Shown: positions 24,106 through 35,209 of the stretch, piece by piece
Layout: the number at the start of each line of letters is the position of its first letter
Numbering within the stretch: the stretch's first letter is position 1
Source of the DNA: Armillaria gallica
Lineage: Eukaryota > Basidiomycota > Agaricomycetes > Agaricales > Physalacriaceae
NCBI GenBank assembly: GCA_037576215.1
Contig: JBANDB010000006.1
Span: 5,022,001-5,086,000 of the forward strand
Direction of reading: 5' to 3'
DNA length: 64,000 bases
Notes under the pieces: generated by a model
The model's database searches: none
The model's input: only the letters and a program-made list of their open reading frames with translations
Told to the model about the DNA's origin: nothing
Made by a program: the position numbers and the translations under genes

Positions 24106-25854
24106 TGTGAGTAACTTATGATTGGCATCAGTAAACCTGCTCACAAAAGACGGACGTTCATGCTTGAAGTCTCTACGGGGGCCATAGCGCGGAAGCTGAG
24201 AAGAAAACGTCGCACTGCATCTATTAGCAGCGGTGCTGTATTTCAGTAGCCGCTCTGAGTCTTCGATGCGGCAAGACTCCATAGCAAGCGAGACTAGTCG
24301 GCGATACCGTGATGTATCCCGTGATTCTTCCGAGTGCTAATATGGTTCAATGGTGCGGTAGTACTGGCGCATACAGCTTGAGCCTGACGCTTCGCTTGGA
24401 GACGGAACGCTCGGAAGAACGGTACAAGGAACGTGGATAACAGCCCTGTTTCCGGAATGTGGAGCTTGTTGTGTGTGTGAACAACTCTGTACGAGTGCTG
24501 AGCGCTGAGTGTAGACCTTGAAGCTTGAGTCCTTCATTAGGTCCTTCCCACAGGGCGAATAAAGAGAAGACTGGATATCAGTCCAGTCCGTTACTCGACA
24601 GGCGACGACCTGGAGTACCGTTGTGGGTCATGCGTCCGCGAGAAGAGAATCTGCGGCCCTTTGTTCGGGTCGGGACCCAAGTATGAATCTGTATGATTTC
24701 TGGATTTTGATGATCTTCCTCAGTCTTCGATATGATACGAAAGGGAACGAAGTACGCACTGGTCCATTTTATATCACCTCTCGCCAGGACTTCCGTACAC
24801 AGTTATCTTGTAAATTATCTTGAGGGCACCGTGGTTGATAAATATTGAGAGTATGGATACACGTGTTAATAATAGTCGCGCGTACTGAAAATAAATAAAT
24901 AAATAAGATATTATTATTATTAAAATTTGAATTTCTAACCTTTTCTAACTTGCTTCCATCGACTTCTAAGCTCATGTACTGCTGGTGTTCGTTAATTCAA
25001 TATTCAATGACTGAGCTTTATTTCTGTGCGCTCTACGCGTTTTAGTACCGTCAGCTCTGGACGCCGCACCATCTTTCCAATGAAAACCTGGTATTACCAC
25101 TGTTCTACGCTCGACCTACCTAACAGTTACCGCGCTACTCCAACTCGTCGGATCGGAGACTCTTCTTCGGTCTTCAACTTTTCTTCGTCACTTCCAAGCC
25201 CATACAGGTCCATACGATACGAAATGGAATTTCGATCAGGGCTTCCATGACTGATGAGGTCATATTTAATTCTCCCTCTCTAGCGACCTGCGCTTCGATT
25301 TCTAGGTCTGCTTTCGTGAAAAAAACTGTCTGAAAAGGGCCTGTATCTATGCTGTTATTCTTTCAAATAGAGTTGAGAATCTTCAGAACGACTGCTGCTT
25401 TCAAGTTCCCCCAAGTGAAAAGTCGGGATTAAATCATCGTGTTCGAGGTCTCAGACTTGGTGAAAGCAAGTCGGACACATTGTGATAGACTGCTCTACGA
25501 TTTCAACAGCCTACCGGGGGGATGAAGGTCTGCATTCCTCGGTATTATGGAGACAGATGGCTTGACACCGTCGCCTCATAGCTCCGCCTTGTCAAAGAGG
25601 TAATCAACGACATGTTCCATTTCTTTAGGGATTCCGAAGTAACTTGTAGAGCCCTGTGGTCTTACATCAGAATACTTTCAAATGGATAGGCATTATTATT
25701 TACTTACGTAGAGAGCTTAAAGGTAAATTGGAGTGACAACAATATTGTTCGATTCATCTCAGTTTCAATCGGATATCTATTCTAGAAAGACTCCGCTTCG
25801 ACGCGAGTCTCAAAAACTTGCCGTTCGTTAACAACCTTCGTCAACAACTCCCAA
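24106..25854. other. Intergenic region with AT-rich microsatellite
   Basis: No gene supported. Holds a short AAAT/ATT repeat patch (24886-24930). Short open frames on both strands lack motifs. Confidence 0.55.
24886..24930. repeat. AT-rich microsatellite (AAAT and ATT units)
   Basis: Four or so tandem AAAT units run into four ATT units. It is low-complexity sequence of the kind common between fungal genes. Confidence 0.8.
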
Positions 25855-26823
25855 ATGGCACCCGCAGAAATCTTGGACCTTTACGATCTTGCTCTCTTGT
25901 TCAATTATGAGCGCGGATCTTCTGAACCTCGTTATCGTTATACCAAGCTACGTGAAGTAGCTAGAGACAATGAGAGTTTCCAGACAGTCCGCCTTCTGAA
26001 TACTGCTTGGGCAGCCAGACCCAGTCCAAAGGTCGCTTTTGCATTCGACACCATCCCTCCGAAAGATAATCTCGACGAACCGGACCTACCAACTAACATG
26101 TTACCCACCCCTATACCTCTCAATCTCACCCATCTCTCTTCCAAAGAACTGGAGGCCATCTACTGGCAAGCTCGTAACCACGATGCTTGCTACAAATCCG
26201 TCACGCTCGTACAGCATTTCTTTGAATATTATCCGCTCGAGACGAGTATTCGAATCCGTACCTCCGCGGGTGCAAACTATATCACCACCCTCTCCCATCG
26301 TGATATCATCGAATTCAAGCTCCACGGACCCAAGATGGCAACGAACGCATGCGTCCTACCCTCCGGGACTGGTCATTTCACTGGAATGCAGGACGTAATG
26401 GACCATGCAGTCCTGGGGTTCGATGGTACCATTCTAGATCTCACGTCGATGCAATTCGGCGACGATGGAAGGGGCCTCGGAGGGAAAAGCATTTTTGTTT
26501 TGGAAAAGCAGGAGACATATTATGAACGACTGAAGAAGTTTGCAGAGAAACCGGATACCGTGAATGTGAAGCATTCATTTTACATATTCCCTCCCGAGGA
26601 GCCTGGCGTTAACGAATGGCTCTTGGATGTGGCGGGGAGAGTGAAGGAGAGATGGGATAGGCGCGTGACGGAGCATTGGTGCGGTCATTGTGGTGCACCA
26701 GCAGAGATGATGAGATGTTCCTTGTGCAAGGACGCCTACTATTGCGATAAAGGACATCAAGCGGCAGCATGGCCCTTCCACAAGAAATTCTGTACCGGAA
26801 AAAAATTGAATCAGGTTGGCTAA
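25855..26823 (+). CDS. MYND-finger protein, single exon
   Basis: 322-residue intronless gene. The body (MAPAEILDLYDLALLFNYER onward) has no recognised domain. The C-terminus is a MYND zinc finger, normally a protein-interaction module: C276-x2-C279, C288-x2-C291, YC297, H301, H309 and C313. The sixth ligand, usually Cys in YCxxxC, is His here (YCDKGHQ). The finger is followed by only a few Lys-rich residues. No transfer or pathway context. A degraded fragment matching the end of this protein lies at 34.81-35.02 kb. Confidence 0.85.
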   Translation: MAPAEILDLYDLALLFNYERGSSEPRYRYTKLREVARDNESFQTVRLLNTAWAARPSPKVAFAFDTIPPKDNLDEPDLPTNMLPTPIPLNLTHLSSKELEAIYWQARNHDACYKSVTLVQHFFEYYPLETSIRIRTSAGANYITTLSHRDIIEFKLHGPKMATNACVLPSGTGHFTGMQDVMDHAVLGFDGTILDLTSMQFGDDGRGLGGKSIFVLEKQETYYERLKKFAEKPDTVNVKHSFYIFPPEEPGVNEWLLDVAGRVKERWDRRVTEHWCGHCGAPAEMMRCSLCKDAYYCDKGHQAAAWPFHKKFCTGKKLNQVG

Positions 26824-27533
26824 GGGCTTCAGGCCGGGCCCTGTTAATCACTACGAATCAAAGTTAGGGTGAGTTCTTCTCAATATTTGGCAACTCGCTA
26901 AGCGTGATGCTCACATGAAACTCAAACAGATAAAGTTGAGTCAAGGGCAGTAGATGAGCACATTCTTCAATATGTCAATAAAATTCTTTCTATCATGGTC
27001 GTAGGTGTTGAAGCTCGAAGTTCGAGCACGGGAAGGGACAAAAAGAGCAACTCGTTTAACCTATGTATGTCGACACACGTTAAAGAAAGGAAAGCTATGG
27101 GTTCGGAGCCAAATTTTGCGACTATTAAGGGTGCAAATGGCATCAGATTGATACTTCGAGAAGGGGCACGGTGAATTTCGCGTTTGCGTGATGCGTCCGT
27201 GCGTTCGTGCGTTCCCTACGTTTGCGCTTGTGTGCATGTGTGGGAAAAAATGCGTTTGCGTGCGTGACGAAGGTGCGTTGTTTGCTGTTCTGTTTCCAAT
27301 ACATGATTAGGCCTACATTCCACTGGTAGTGTTAATAGTCGACTGGAATTTTACTCTTGGGTGCTCCAAAAAGCACAAGGCAACATCACCGGCTGGTGGA
27401 GGAATACGTGCATTGTTTTACCACGTGGCTGCGCGATGCGGCAGCAGGCGCTCCGAGGTAGATGACATTGCTTGGTCACAATTTCCTTTGAACATTGACA
27501 GACATACATCGAACAAACAGAGAACAAAACATC
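26824..27533. other. Intergenic region with GTGC-rich patch
   Basis: No gene supported. Positions about 27170-27275 are rich in TGCG/GTGC motifs (GCGTTTGCGTGC-like), a low-complexity stretch possibly from slippage. Confidence 0.5.
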
Positions 27534-30147
27534 TCATACATCCATATCGTGACAAAGCGGACGCGAACCCAGAGAAACAAAACTAGTCGAAGGAGAAACC
27601 AAGCGTAAAGTCTGGAAAGACGCCATATTCTTCATCCCTATCCCAACCTCTTTAAACAGCTCTTCCGGAGGGGGCGGGGTGAGCAGACCAGCATCAGAAT
27701 CCGACATCGGTGAGGAATCTTGCCATGACATCAATGGGGTGTCCGAACTCCCAGACCCTCGTCCCATCACGTCTTGAATCTTCATCTCACTCATTCTCGT
27801 TCCCGTCGCACGTAACAATCCACCAAGCCCAAGCCCTGCATGACAGCTCTTCGGTGCCGTGGAGCATATTGACGCTTTCGATAACGCAGCCGCCGGCAGT
27901 GTATACGTAAATCCGATCCCCTCACCGATTTGCTCGATACCAGAAGGAAGATTCAACGGTTCTTGGTAGGTCTTTCGGACTGACATCTGGGAGCGCTTTT
28001 TGCGGAGCTTATTCTGCACTGACATAAGTGGTGGAAGAAGAGAGAACCGCTGCGAGTTGATGATCGGGAAGGACCGTTGGCGACAAAGCTTCGGCGAGTT
28101 TGTTTCTTCGTCCAGACTTTGCCAAAAGAGAGCCATGCGTTCTTGAGGACTTGATTCAGACCGAGGCGTGTTGGAAGGCGAGATATAGGTGCTTTTCAGT
28201 CGGAGAGCTTGGTCTTGATATATATCAGCGCCCGTGTCTAGAAGCTTGTCCGTCGAAGGAGAGATGCGAAATATAGGCGGAAGCAGATCCTGCACACTAT
28301 TCCTAGCATCAAGGCAAAAACCAGACACTATAGAATCTGGACGAGACGAAGACCAGGACGAAAGAGAGTCCTGACGATGAACAGAGGTACTAGCAGTTGA
28401 CGAGCGGGTCTCCGCAAGGGTAGGCTGAGCCGATTTAGTAGTCGGAGGGACGAAAGGAACTGCCGACATGGCATTAGAACTAGAACAAAAGTAGACAAAA
28501 TCCCTGCCTCTAATCTGTTTATCTTGAACCGCGCGCCAGTCACTACGTCAAAATGAGTATGACATCAACATGAGCCAACAAAGAGTCAAAAACAAAGTGC
28601 ATCGTACATGTTGCCAAAGTAGTCATGCATTTTGATCTCTTGTATAGAAAGTCGGAGAGCAGGGTTCCTTTCCAAGCACTTATGGGCAGAAATGTTAGAC
28701 AGACAAACCGGAGAAACAGACAAAGAACCACCTTGAGGATAAGGTCGCAAGCCGGGGCCGCCAATACAGACGAACCAAACACGACGGGGGCATGAATGGC
28801 GTCTTTGTCTCTCCTAAATGCGTGCTAATGGAAGATTGTGAATATCTTAGCAGGACGTATGGACAAAGGAACAAGAAAGAACCTGTCCGAGCAATATGAA
28901 GTAGAACAATGCCCCGAATCCCCAGCAATCCACCGCAAAGTCGTATGACCACCCTAGTAGGAGTTCCGGAGCCCTGTACTCGGAACAGCAATAGTGTGAT
29001 GTCAGATCAGAGTCCTCCCCGAGCATTACCGCATCGTCAAATCCTGTCAGCATGATATGGCCTTCGGCGTCGATCATCACGTTTTCAGGCCTCAATGCTC
29101 GATGGATTATGCCGGCAGAAAGGAGGCTGCTTAGTCCTTCAACCTAAATCAGCTTATGGTCAGGTCGACAATAAAACGGAGATGAGAAGGGAAGCTAACC
29201 AGCTCGCATGCATAGAACTGGGCATGATTTGGGTCGAACAGCTTGTGCGAGGAGATGAAAGTCAGCAGGTCACCCGCGTGTCCATTGTCCTGAAAGTCAG
29301 TGAGCACAGATATCACCACCGACGAAGAACGACATACGAGAATCATACACAGCGAATCATTATCGGCAAAACTCCAATGCATTTTGACAAGAAAGGGCGC
29401 ATATAACCTGTTCACGGCCTCCAATATCATAGTATGCCGAGGCGGTGACGCCACCTGTCGAGTAACGCGCTTGAGAGCAAACACCTTGCCATTACTTCGG
29501 CGCCGGCAGACGTTACCTGCATGCCCGCTTAGGATCTCAAAGTCATTTATGGTCAACGACGCCTGATGGAGCCGCTCAAAAACGGAATGCAAGGAAGGTA
29601 GCTAGTAGAACGCACCCCCATCCCATTTCCCGGTTCATCGGCGTCCTCCAATATAGTAGGAAGTGGGTGGTATTCTTTGGGGGACATGACTAGGATCTCC
29701 TGTGGTTCATGAGCGAAGAAAAACAGATCGTGCGCAAGTGCAGGGCCATACGTCGACTTCTTCATCGTCCCATTCTGGCACGACTGCTTTGATATCCGTG
29801 ATACGCTGCATCCACTGTAGGCAAAGAAATCTGCTGAAGGTGGCTTCCATACCTCGATGTTGTAGCTTGTATTCACCCTATTCCCAGTGTCTTCAATCCA
29901 GCCGCTCGCAGAGAAAGATTCCTGCAAGTCGTTAGTAGGAACATATCGGTATATAAGTGAAGACATACAGAAAAAGGTGTGTCGTCGAAGTCTTCTATGT
30001 CATGTAGCGATAGAGCAGGCGGTAAGTCGATACTAGGATGGTGATGTATTGAGCTCTGTTACATTGTGTCAACGAAAAGATCGCCAGTAGAGCAACAACA
30101 CGTACCCCGCCCAATGAGTACGTATCGCATGAAGAACGTTCGGACAT
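27534..30147 (-). CDS. AGC-type protein kinase-like protein, predicted pseudokinase
   Basis: Start at the ATG 30145-30147 (MSERSSCDTYSLGG, exon 30106-30147), next exons SIDLPPALSLHDIEDFDD and ESFSASGWIEDTGNRVNTSY. The kinase fold follows: FEILSGHAGNVCRRRSNGKV, FALKRV (the VAIK lysine is kept), ILEAVNRLYAPFLVKMHWSF, HAGDLLTFISSHKLFDPNHA and FYACELVEGLSSLLSAGIIH. The catalytic loop reads HRALRPEN instead of HRDLKPEN, and the DFG position reads GFD, so both catalytic aspartates appear lost; the glycine loop is degenerate too. SEYRAPELLLG and DCWGFG are intact. A long Ser/Thr-rich tail in one exon (27534-28469) ends CHDMDV. The family resembles agaric AGC-like kinases. Binding or scaffold roles are more likely than phosphotransfer. 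Confidence 0.75.
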
Positions 30148-30564
30148 CTTAGAGACAATAGACTGGCTCTCTGTCGCACGCTATTAGAGTCTACAGAAGC
30201 AGGAGAGACGTAGCATACATTCTGTCCAAGGCGAGGTATCGCAGCGATTGTGGAAGTAAAAGGCAATGAAGAGCCCGGCAATTCTGGCCGGCGTCTCGGC
30301 TTCGACGCGTTCTTTGTTCGTGTTTGCAAGCGTGCTATCACCGGCCCGGGCTGCCGTCTCTTTCTTCGTTATTCTGACAACTAGGATGGTTGCTGTACTG
30401 CGGCAGTGGCAGTAGAAAAGAGTTTATATTTGTACCACATAAATCATAGGCAGAGATGAGCCCGAGCAGACGAGAGCCGGAGCGGCAGCGGCAACGAAGT
30501 CCGGTTTTGAAATTGTGTTCCTACTATAAAATGTACTTGATGTCTGTCTACCACCTTCCTCATC

Positions 30565-31363
30565 ATGACCGACTCGACAGCCCCAAAACGACGGATCGTA
30601 GTTCTTATATCTGGCTCAGGTATTGTACAAATCTGCTCTGGGGGGCCACAGACTAATTTTTTGGGCAGGGACGAATCTGCAGGCTCTGATTGATGCTCAG
30701 AATACCCCAGCGTTACCCGATGTCGAGATATCCCTGGTGCTGTCAAATCGCAAGGCAGCATATGGTCTGACAAGGGCGGCACAGGCTAATCCACCGATAC
30801 GGACGGCGTATTTGGCTCTACAGCCTTACCTCAAGGTGAACCCTGGCAAGACACGAGACGACTACGACGCCGAAGTCGGGAAGATCGTCCTCAAAGAGAG
30901 GCCTGATCTCGTCGTACTTGCTGGTTGGATGCACGTATTCGGCGACGGGTTCTTGGATTTGGTGTACGGTGTCAAATCCATTGAAGGCAAACGACCTGTA
31001 TCGTCACCGATCCCAGTGATCAACCTCCATCCTGCCCTGCCAGGAGAATTCGATGGTACGAATGCAATTGAGCGGGCGTATGAGGCGTTTCGGGAAGGGA
31101 AGATCACTCGTTCTGGCGCTATGGTACACCGAGTCGTAAAGGATGTCGATCGGGGAGAGCCTTTAGTAGTGAGAGAAATTGTTTTCGAGAAAGACGACTC
31201 CTTGGAAGCATTCGAGGAACGTCTACACAAAGTCGAGTGGGAAATCCTCGTCAAGGCGGCTAAGAACGTGTTGAAGGAAGCAAATTGTAAGCCTCTTCAT
31301 TCTACCAATCCCGGTTCTATGCTTACTAAAGTATCACTTGCAGAATATAACGACGAAAATTGA
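30565..31363 (+). CDS. ADE8: Phosphoribosylglycinamide formyltransferase (GART)
   Basis: Transfers a formyl group from 10-formyl-tetrahydrofolate to GAR in de novo purine synthesis (cytosol). Exon 1 (30565-30619) MTDSTAPKRRIVVLISGSG joins TNLQALIDAQ from exon 2 at 30669. Signature blocks: VVLAGWMHVFGDGFL, the catalytic segment NLHPALPGEFDGTNAIE (Asn and His of NxHP), and SGAMVHRVVKDVDRGEP containing the catalytic Asp. As a free-standing enzyme it matches the fungal Ade8 arrangement. The 3' end is ambiguous: reading through gives 249 residues ending EYNDEN; removing a good intron (31287-31343) creates a TAA across the junction and a 224-residue protein ending KEAN. Confidence 0.95.
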
Positions 31364-31838
31364 GAGGGCTTTAAGACCCCTGCAAAAATGTATTACTGTG
31401 TATCCGTTTTTATGCTATCACCTGCAACAACGTAGAGGCGGCTTTAACACTTCCTTTCGCTCTATTGTCATCTGCGCATAGACGTACTTGCGCAACCACG
31501 AAGAAATTCGAATTCTTCCCTCTATGACCGTATTATGGTCTAGAACAGTGGATGAGCGGCGTTTTCTCTCTCGGCCAACCTTAATTGATGGCATGGAAAT
31601 CTTGTGCATACTATGCCTCCCTCGTTCCCACCCAGAAATAAGAAAGGATTTTTGGTGCCTTTTTGGAGTCTGCCATCATGCATCACGGGCGCGTCATTCA
31701 TAAATCCTTGCAAAAATGATATAGCGGAGTAAACGCAAAAGGTTATTGTCTAGTTCAAATTTTGCCACGGAACCAAATGGCATTGGTGTGAGAGTGACTA
31801 CCAATAGGTGTGATATTATCATATCACATTAAAATTGT
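31364..31838. other. Convergent intergenic region between ADE8 and CIA1
   Basis: Both neighbours end into it. No gene seen; a 71-codon plus frame (31488-31703) has no motif. Confidence 0.5.
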
Positions 31839-33161
31839 CTACCTGGGTGTAAGTTTCCATACCTTACAAACACCATCGTCACCCGCAGTAGCGAGCATAT
31901 CCTCGAGACCGACTCTGGGACACCAGACAACGGCATTCAGGTCATACACATCGTGTGCAGACTCCAGCTTTGCAATCATCCTATGTTCCAGGAGTCCATC
32001 GTCCGACTTTTCCTATAGAGTGATTGAGTCTCCAACTCGTCTAGCCATGGAATTCGACTTACAGCGATCTCCCAAACGCGTATAACTCCATCACCACCGG
32101 CACTAGCAAGCCACCCCACTCCCGTTCCCTTCCCGTTCCCCCACGATACAGAATACACCGGCCTTTCGTGCCCCTCCAAGACCAGTACCTGTTTGAACTC
32201 AAACTGCCCTGTCCGTTTCCACACCCTCACCGTCTTGTCATCCGATCCCGAGGCGAGATACTGGCCATTCGGGGACCATGCCAACGCCCATACCGTTGAT
32301 TTGTGTCCCGTGAGCGTCGCACAGCAGAACCAGTCGTCTTCTGGGTCGTCCACATAGAGTTTGATCGTGTCGTCGTACGATCCAGAGGCGAGAATCTGCA
32401 CGAGTGAGCGGTCAACCGACATGGGTTGGGTTAGGGATGCAGAACGACCTCTTCGGTGGGGTGCCATGCTACGCATTTGACATCTTGAGAATGCTCCATG
32501 ATGACGCCTAGACATTCAAAGTCGGCATCGGGTTGGACTAGACGGTAAATATGAGTATGGGTGGTGAATCGCGCAAGAAGGAAATGCTGCAAAATGCCGC
32601 AGTTCTTGAAAAAAAATGTTGAGCTCTCCAAAAATCTTGGTAGATCGATGGTAAAAGCGTTTACGGACAAAGAATTGCCCTGCGACGCACCTTCCCAGAC
32701 CCATACAGATTTATCTCGACTACAGCTCGCCAACAACGTCCCTGTAGCGGAGTATCCAACACTTTTACATTCTGTTTCGTGTCCTTCCAACAGACTCACG
32801 CACTCCCACTCTTCCCCGTCTTCCCGCTCCCATATCCCAACATTCGAGTCAAACGACGCTGTGGCGAGTGTTTTACCCGATGGGGCCCAAGCAATGCTGC
32901 GCACGGTTTTGGTATGACCAGTTGGTATCGATGTGAGGAAGTTGAAATTGTCAGCAGAAGGAGTGTATCCATACAGCCGAACAGTTTTGTCACTAGAACA
33001 TGATGCTAGGATCGGTTTGGTCGGATTCCAAGCAACGTGCCAGGCGCGATCTTCATGCCCTGTCCTTGTCAAATTAACACTACATTCCAGATCTGAAAAA
33101 CAGAGGAAAGACCTGGAAGTTCAGCTATCAGGGAAATCTCGTAGGGGAAATCTTCATCCAT
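31839..33161 (-). CDS. CIA1: Cytosolic iron-sulfur protein assembly protein CIA1 (WD40)
   Basis: Seven-bladed WD40 scaffold of the CIA targeting complex, which delivers Fe-S clusters to cytosolic and nuclear apoproteins. The short first exon encodes MDEDFPYEISLIAELP and joins GHEDRAWHVAWNP. Blades then follow: ILASCSSDKTVRLYGY, TVRSIAWAPSGKTLATASFD, TECKSVGYSATGTLLASCSR, DVKCVAWHPTEE, ILASGSYDDTIKLY, TVWALAWSPNGQYLASGSDD, PVYSVSWG, WLASAGGDGVIRVWEI and a last exon ending LATAGDDGVCKVWKLTPR. CIA1-typical spacing and the DWF/CCATLTGH segment support the assignment over other WD40 families. One intron (about 32537-32690) is longer than the rest. Confidence 0.93.
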
Positions 33162-33584
33162 GGTGGACGTTACAAAGAAAGAATTTGTTTCGGCTTTTCG
33201 GATCCTTCGGATCGCGTCTGACGTCACTTGCCAAAATAACATCAGTGACTGCGATCCGGCAGCAATCCAGAATTTAGACGGAAGGAGCCCAAGTATAGGC
33301 ACTTTCCGACCCAAAATATGGATCTGCCGTCGGCATGAATGCAAGCCAAATCTCGCAACAAGTCCGCCTGCTCCAGAGGTCCGAGTGCAGTGGTCCCTAC
33401 TAGTACGTGCAGTGGCTCAGACTTGGGCCGCATGCCTATGGACACAGCACAGGTATGTTTCCAGATAACAGCTGCATGAATCCTCCTGGCTTGGTCTTCG
33501 GTATCCGTCACCAGGCTTTTTGTTGGCTTTCTTCATTGACCTTAAGGGTCTGCGGCACTGGCCTATCGAACAAAAACGGCTTGA
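33162..33584. other. Upstream region of CIA1, nothing else recognised
   Basis: Open frames on both strands (for example 33242-33511 minus) carry no motif. The promoter of CIA1 presumably lies here. Confidence 0.4.
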
Positions 33585-34341
33585 TCCGTAGCAAGACAAC
33601 AATACCAGAGGTTGCCACTAGATTGTTATCAGGTCAAAGCATGCCTCTCCGTATAAAATCCTGTCTGGAAGGGAAGGAAAGCAGCAAATCCTGCTCCTAG
33701 TCACCCATGGCCAAGCGTTATCGCCTGTTCACCAAGACGCAGAAACGTGCACGCTTTTCCTCGAAGCCAATGGCCATGAGCATGCATCGAAGACGTTTCA
33801 GAGGAACCAACTACGGAAAAGAACGCACCCATGCTAGAGGAGGCTTCGTACCGTTCATCAAGTTCCCCCGCCCTACCAGACGCGAGCAAAGGATGGCAGC
33901 AAGACGAGCTGCCCAGGAAATCGAAGACGAACTCGAAGAGGCCGAAATGGAATTCTTGCCAGTGGTCAAACGTGTTAGGGCCCGGAGCGTATCCGTCATG
34001 GGGATGCTCACGGGCGTGCTGGATGAACCTACTCCTGTGTCTTCGTCGGCTCCTTCCCGCGAGGGTACGCCATCGCAGGAGGTGCCGGGGCCGTCGAGCT
34101 TCCCTGGATCTTACACTGCCGGTGACATACAGTACTTCTCAAAGTCGTGATATGCAGCTCTCTATGGACATTCATTTATTATCTTTCACTTTCTTTAACT
34201 TTCCGCTCATCAAGTTCCGTACAACCTTCCCTAACCTTCTTGACTGCTTTTCCCGCTATGCCTTTATGTTTTCAATACCTACCACTGCCATATGAGATGC
34301 ATTCATTGTCGTCGTGTCTGTGGAAGATAATCGACTTTACT
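33585..34341 (+). repeat. Small basic gene duplication unit 1 (inverted relative of 38437-39252)
   Basis: Reading plus here and minus at 38.4-39.25 kb, the two segments align before, through and after the small gene. They share ACAACAAT at the outer end, CCACTAGATTGTTATCAGG versus CCACCAGATTGCTATCAGG, then CTCCTAGTCACCCATGG at the start codon. In the 3' flank both have ATATGCAGCTCTC and, further on, GATAAT then GACT. Divergence is substantial, so the duplication is not recent. Confidence 0.8.
33707..34150 (+). CDS. Small basic protein of unknown function (KRYRLF family)
   Basis: Not recognised. Single-exon frame of 147 residues starting MAKRYRLFTKTQKRARF. The first half is strongly basic (SMHRRRFRGTNYGKERTHAR), followed by FVPFIKFPRPTRREQR, a helical AARRAAQEIEDELEEAEM segment, another basic patch, then a Ser/Pro-rich tail (VSSSAPSREGTPSQ, PGPSSFPGS). 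No signal peptide. A duplicated, inverted relative at 38.6-39.13 kb keeps KRYRLF, the basic middle and the SSAP and PSSFPGS tail motifs, which supports a real gene family local to this region. The composition would suit nucleic-acid binding, but that is only an inference. Confidence 0.6.
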   Translation: MAKRYRLFTKTQKRARFSSKPMAMSMHRRRFRGTNYGKERTHARGGFVPFIKFPRPTRREQRMAARRAAQEIEDELEEAEMEFLPVVKRVRARSVSVMGMLTGVLDEPTPVSSSAPSREGTPSQEVPGPSSFPGSYTAGDIQYFSKS

Positions 34342-34813
34342 GTTCCAAAACGCGCCCAAGACGGCTATCTACTCACAAGCGCTGGCACTTTATTTAATCT
34401 CCTCTGTCACATCCAACGAGTTGGATAATTGAATGTCAATGTTCGGGCTTATTGTGTCTGTGTGTGCAGGCTCACTTAGCTCGGCCGGCCCCGTCCGGCA
34501 GTCATCCCTAATACAAAGTTGCTTTCCTTTCAAACAACGAACGCTCGTCTTGGACTTCAGCGGAAGCGACATATCGTCCAGATCTCTCCTCGAACGTACT
34601 ATCCCTTACTATATCACTAATCTTCTTCCTAGGCTGCCTTCTAACCCATTTACTAGCAAGCGCACGGGGGTAATATTGCTGGTTCATGTACTTGGCATAA
34701 TCAGGAATACGAGCTCCGTGTTCTCGTCTCTGTCGGAACAGAATCCACAACTGCTGAATTGCCGAACTCAAATCAGGCCTAAAATCACAATCCTTAGTTT
34801 CGTAATTTAAGAT
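34342..34813. other. Region with an unrecognised open frame on the minus strand
   Basis: A 107-codon minus frame (34508-34831) includes LSSAIQQLWILFRQRREHG and YYPRALASKWVRRQPRKKI. It has no known motif or flanking exons. It may be a remnant. Confidence 0.3.
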
Positions 34814-35017
34814 TTGGACGACCAAACTCAAACAGACCTGGCATATTCTATCGAATCTATTGACGAACTGCGAACATGTACTGCGGGAAAGGTGGAAGAG
34901 AAGTATGACAAGCGAGTACTGGTACAGTCATTGCAGCGCGCCTATCGAGATAGCAGTGTGCCGTTCACAGCTTGGCCTTTCCACAAGATAGATTTACAGA
35001 GGAAGAAAATAACTTGA
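34814..35017 (+). pseudogene. Degraded MYND-protein C-terminal fragment
   Basis: The frame contains AGKVEEKYDKRV and, 19 residues on, TAWPFHKIDLQRKKIT before the stop. These match AGRVKERWDRRV and AAWPFHKKFCTGKK of the MYND gene at 25855-26823 in the same order, at both protein and DNA level. The intervening zinc-finger cysteines (WCGHC, RCSLC, YYC) are gone and the spacing is shortened. No upstream body of the gene was found. This is best read as a relic of a MYND paralogue. Confidence 0.55.
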
Positions 35018-35209
35018 GTAACTTGAGTAGCTTGCTCGCTTTGCAAGACGTGTTGACGTTCACGAGCGAGAAGCAGGACAAACGCACGCGTTTACTAAAG
35101 CGATGTTTATTGCGATGTTATATCTGAAAGAAAATTAATGGGCCTTAGAATTTCCACGGACACGCATTACTCACACATAAGGTAGTCTAAAGGACTAGTG
35201 GGGTATCAA

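Noticed and set aside
27170..27275. GTGC/TGCG-rich stretch as a regulatory array
   Set aside because: The units are irregular; it reads as simple low-complexity sequence.
30069..30341. Upstream extension of the pseudokinase gene (frame MIARLQTRTKNASK)
   Set aside because: The frame opens with GTG and has no upstream ATG before a stop; the ATG at 30147 with an in-phase exon is better.
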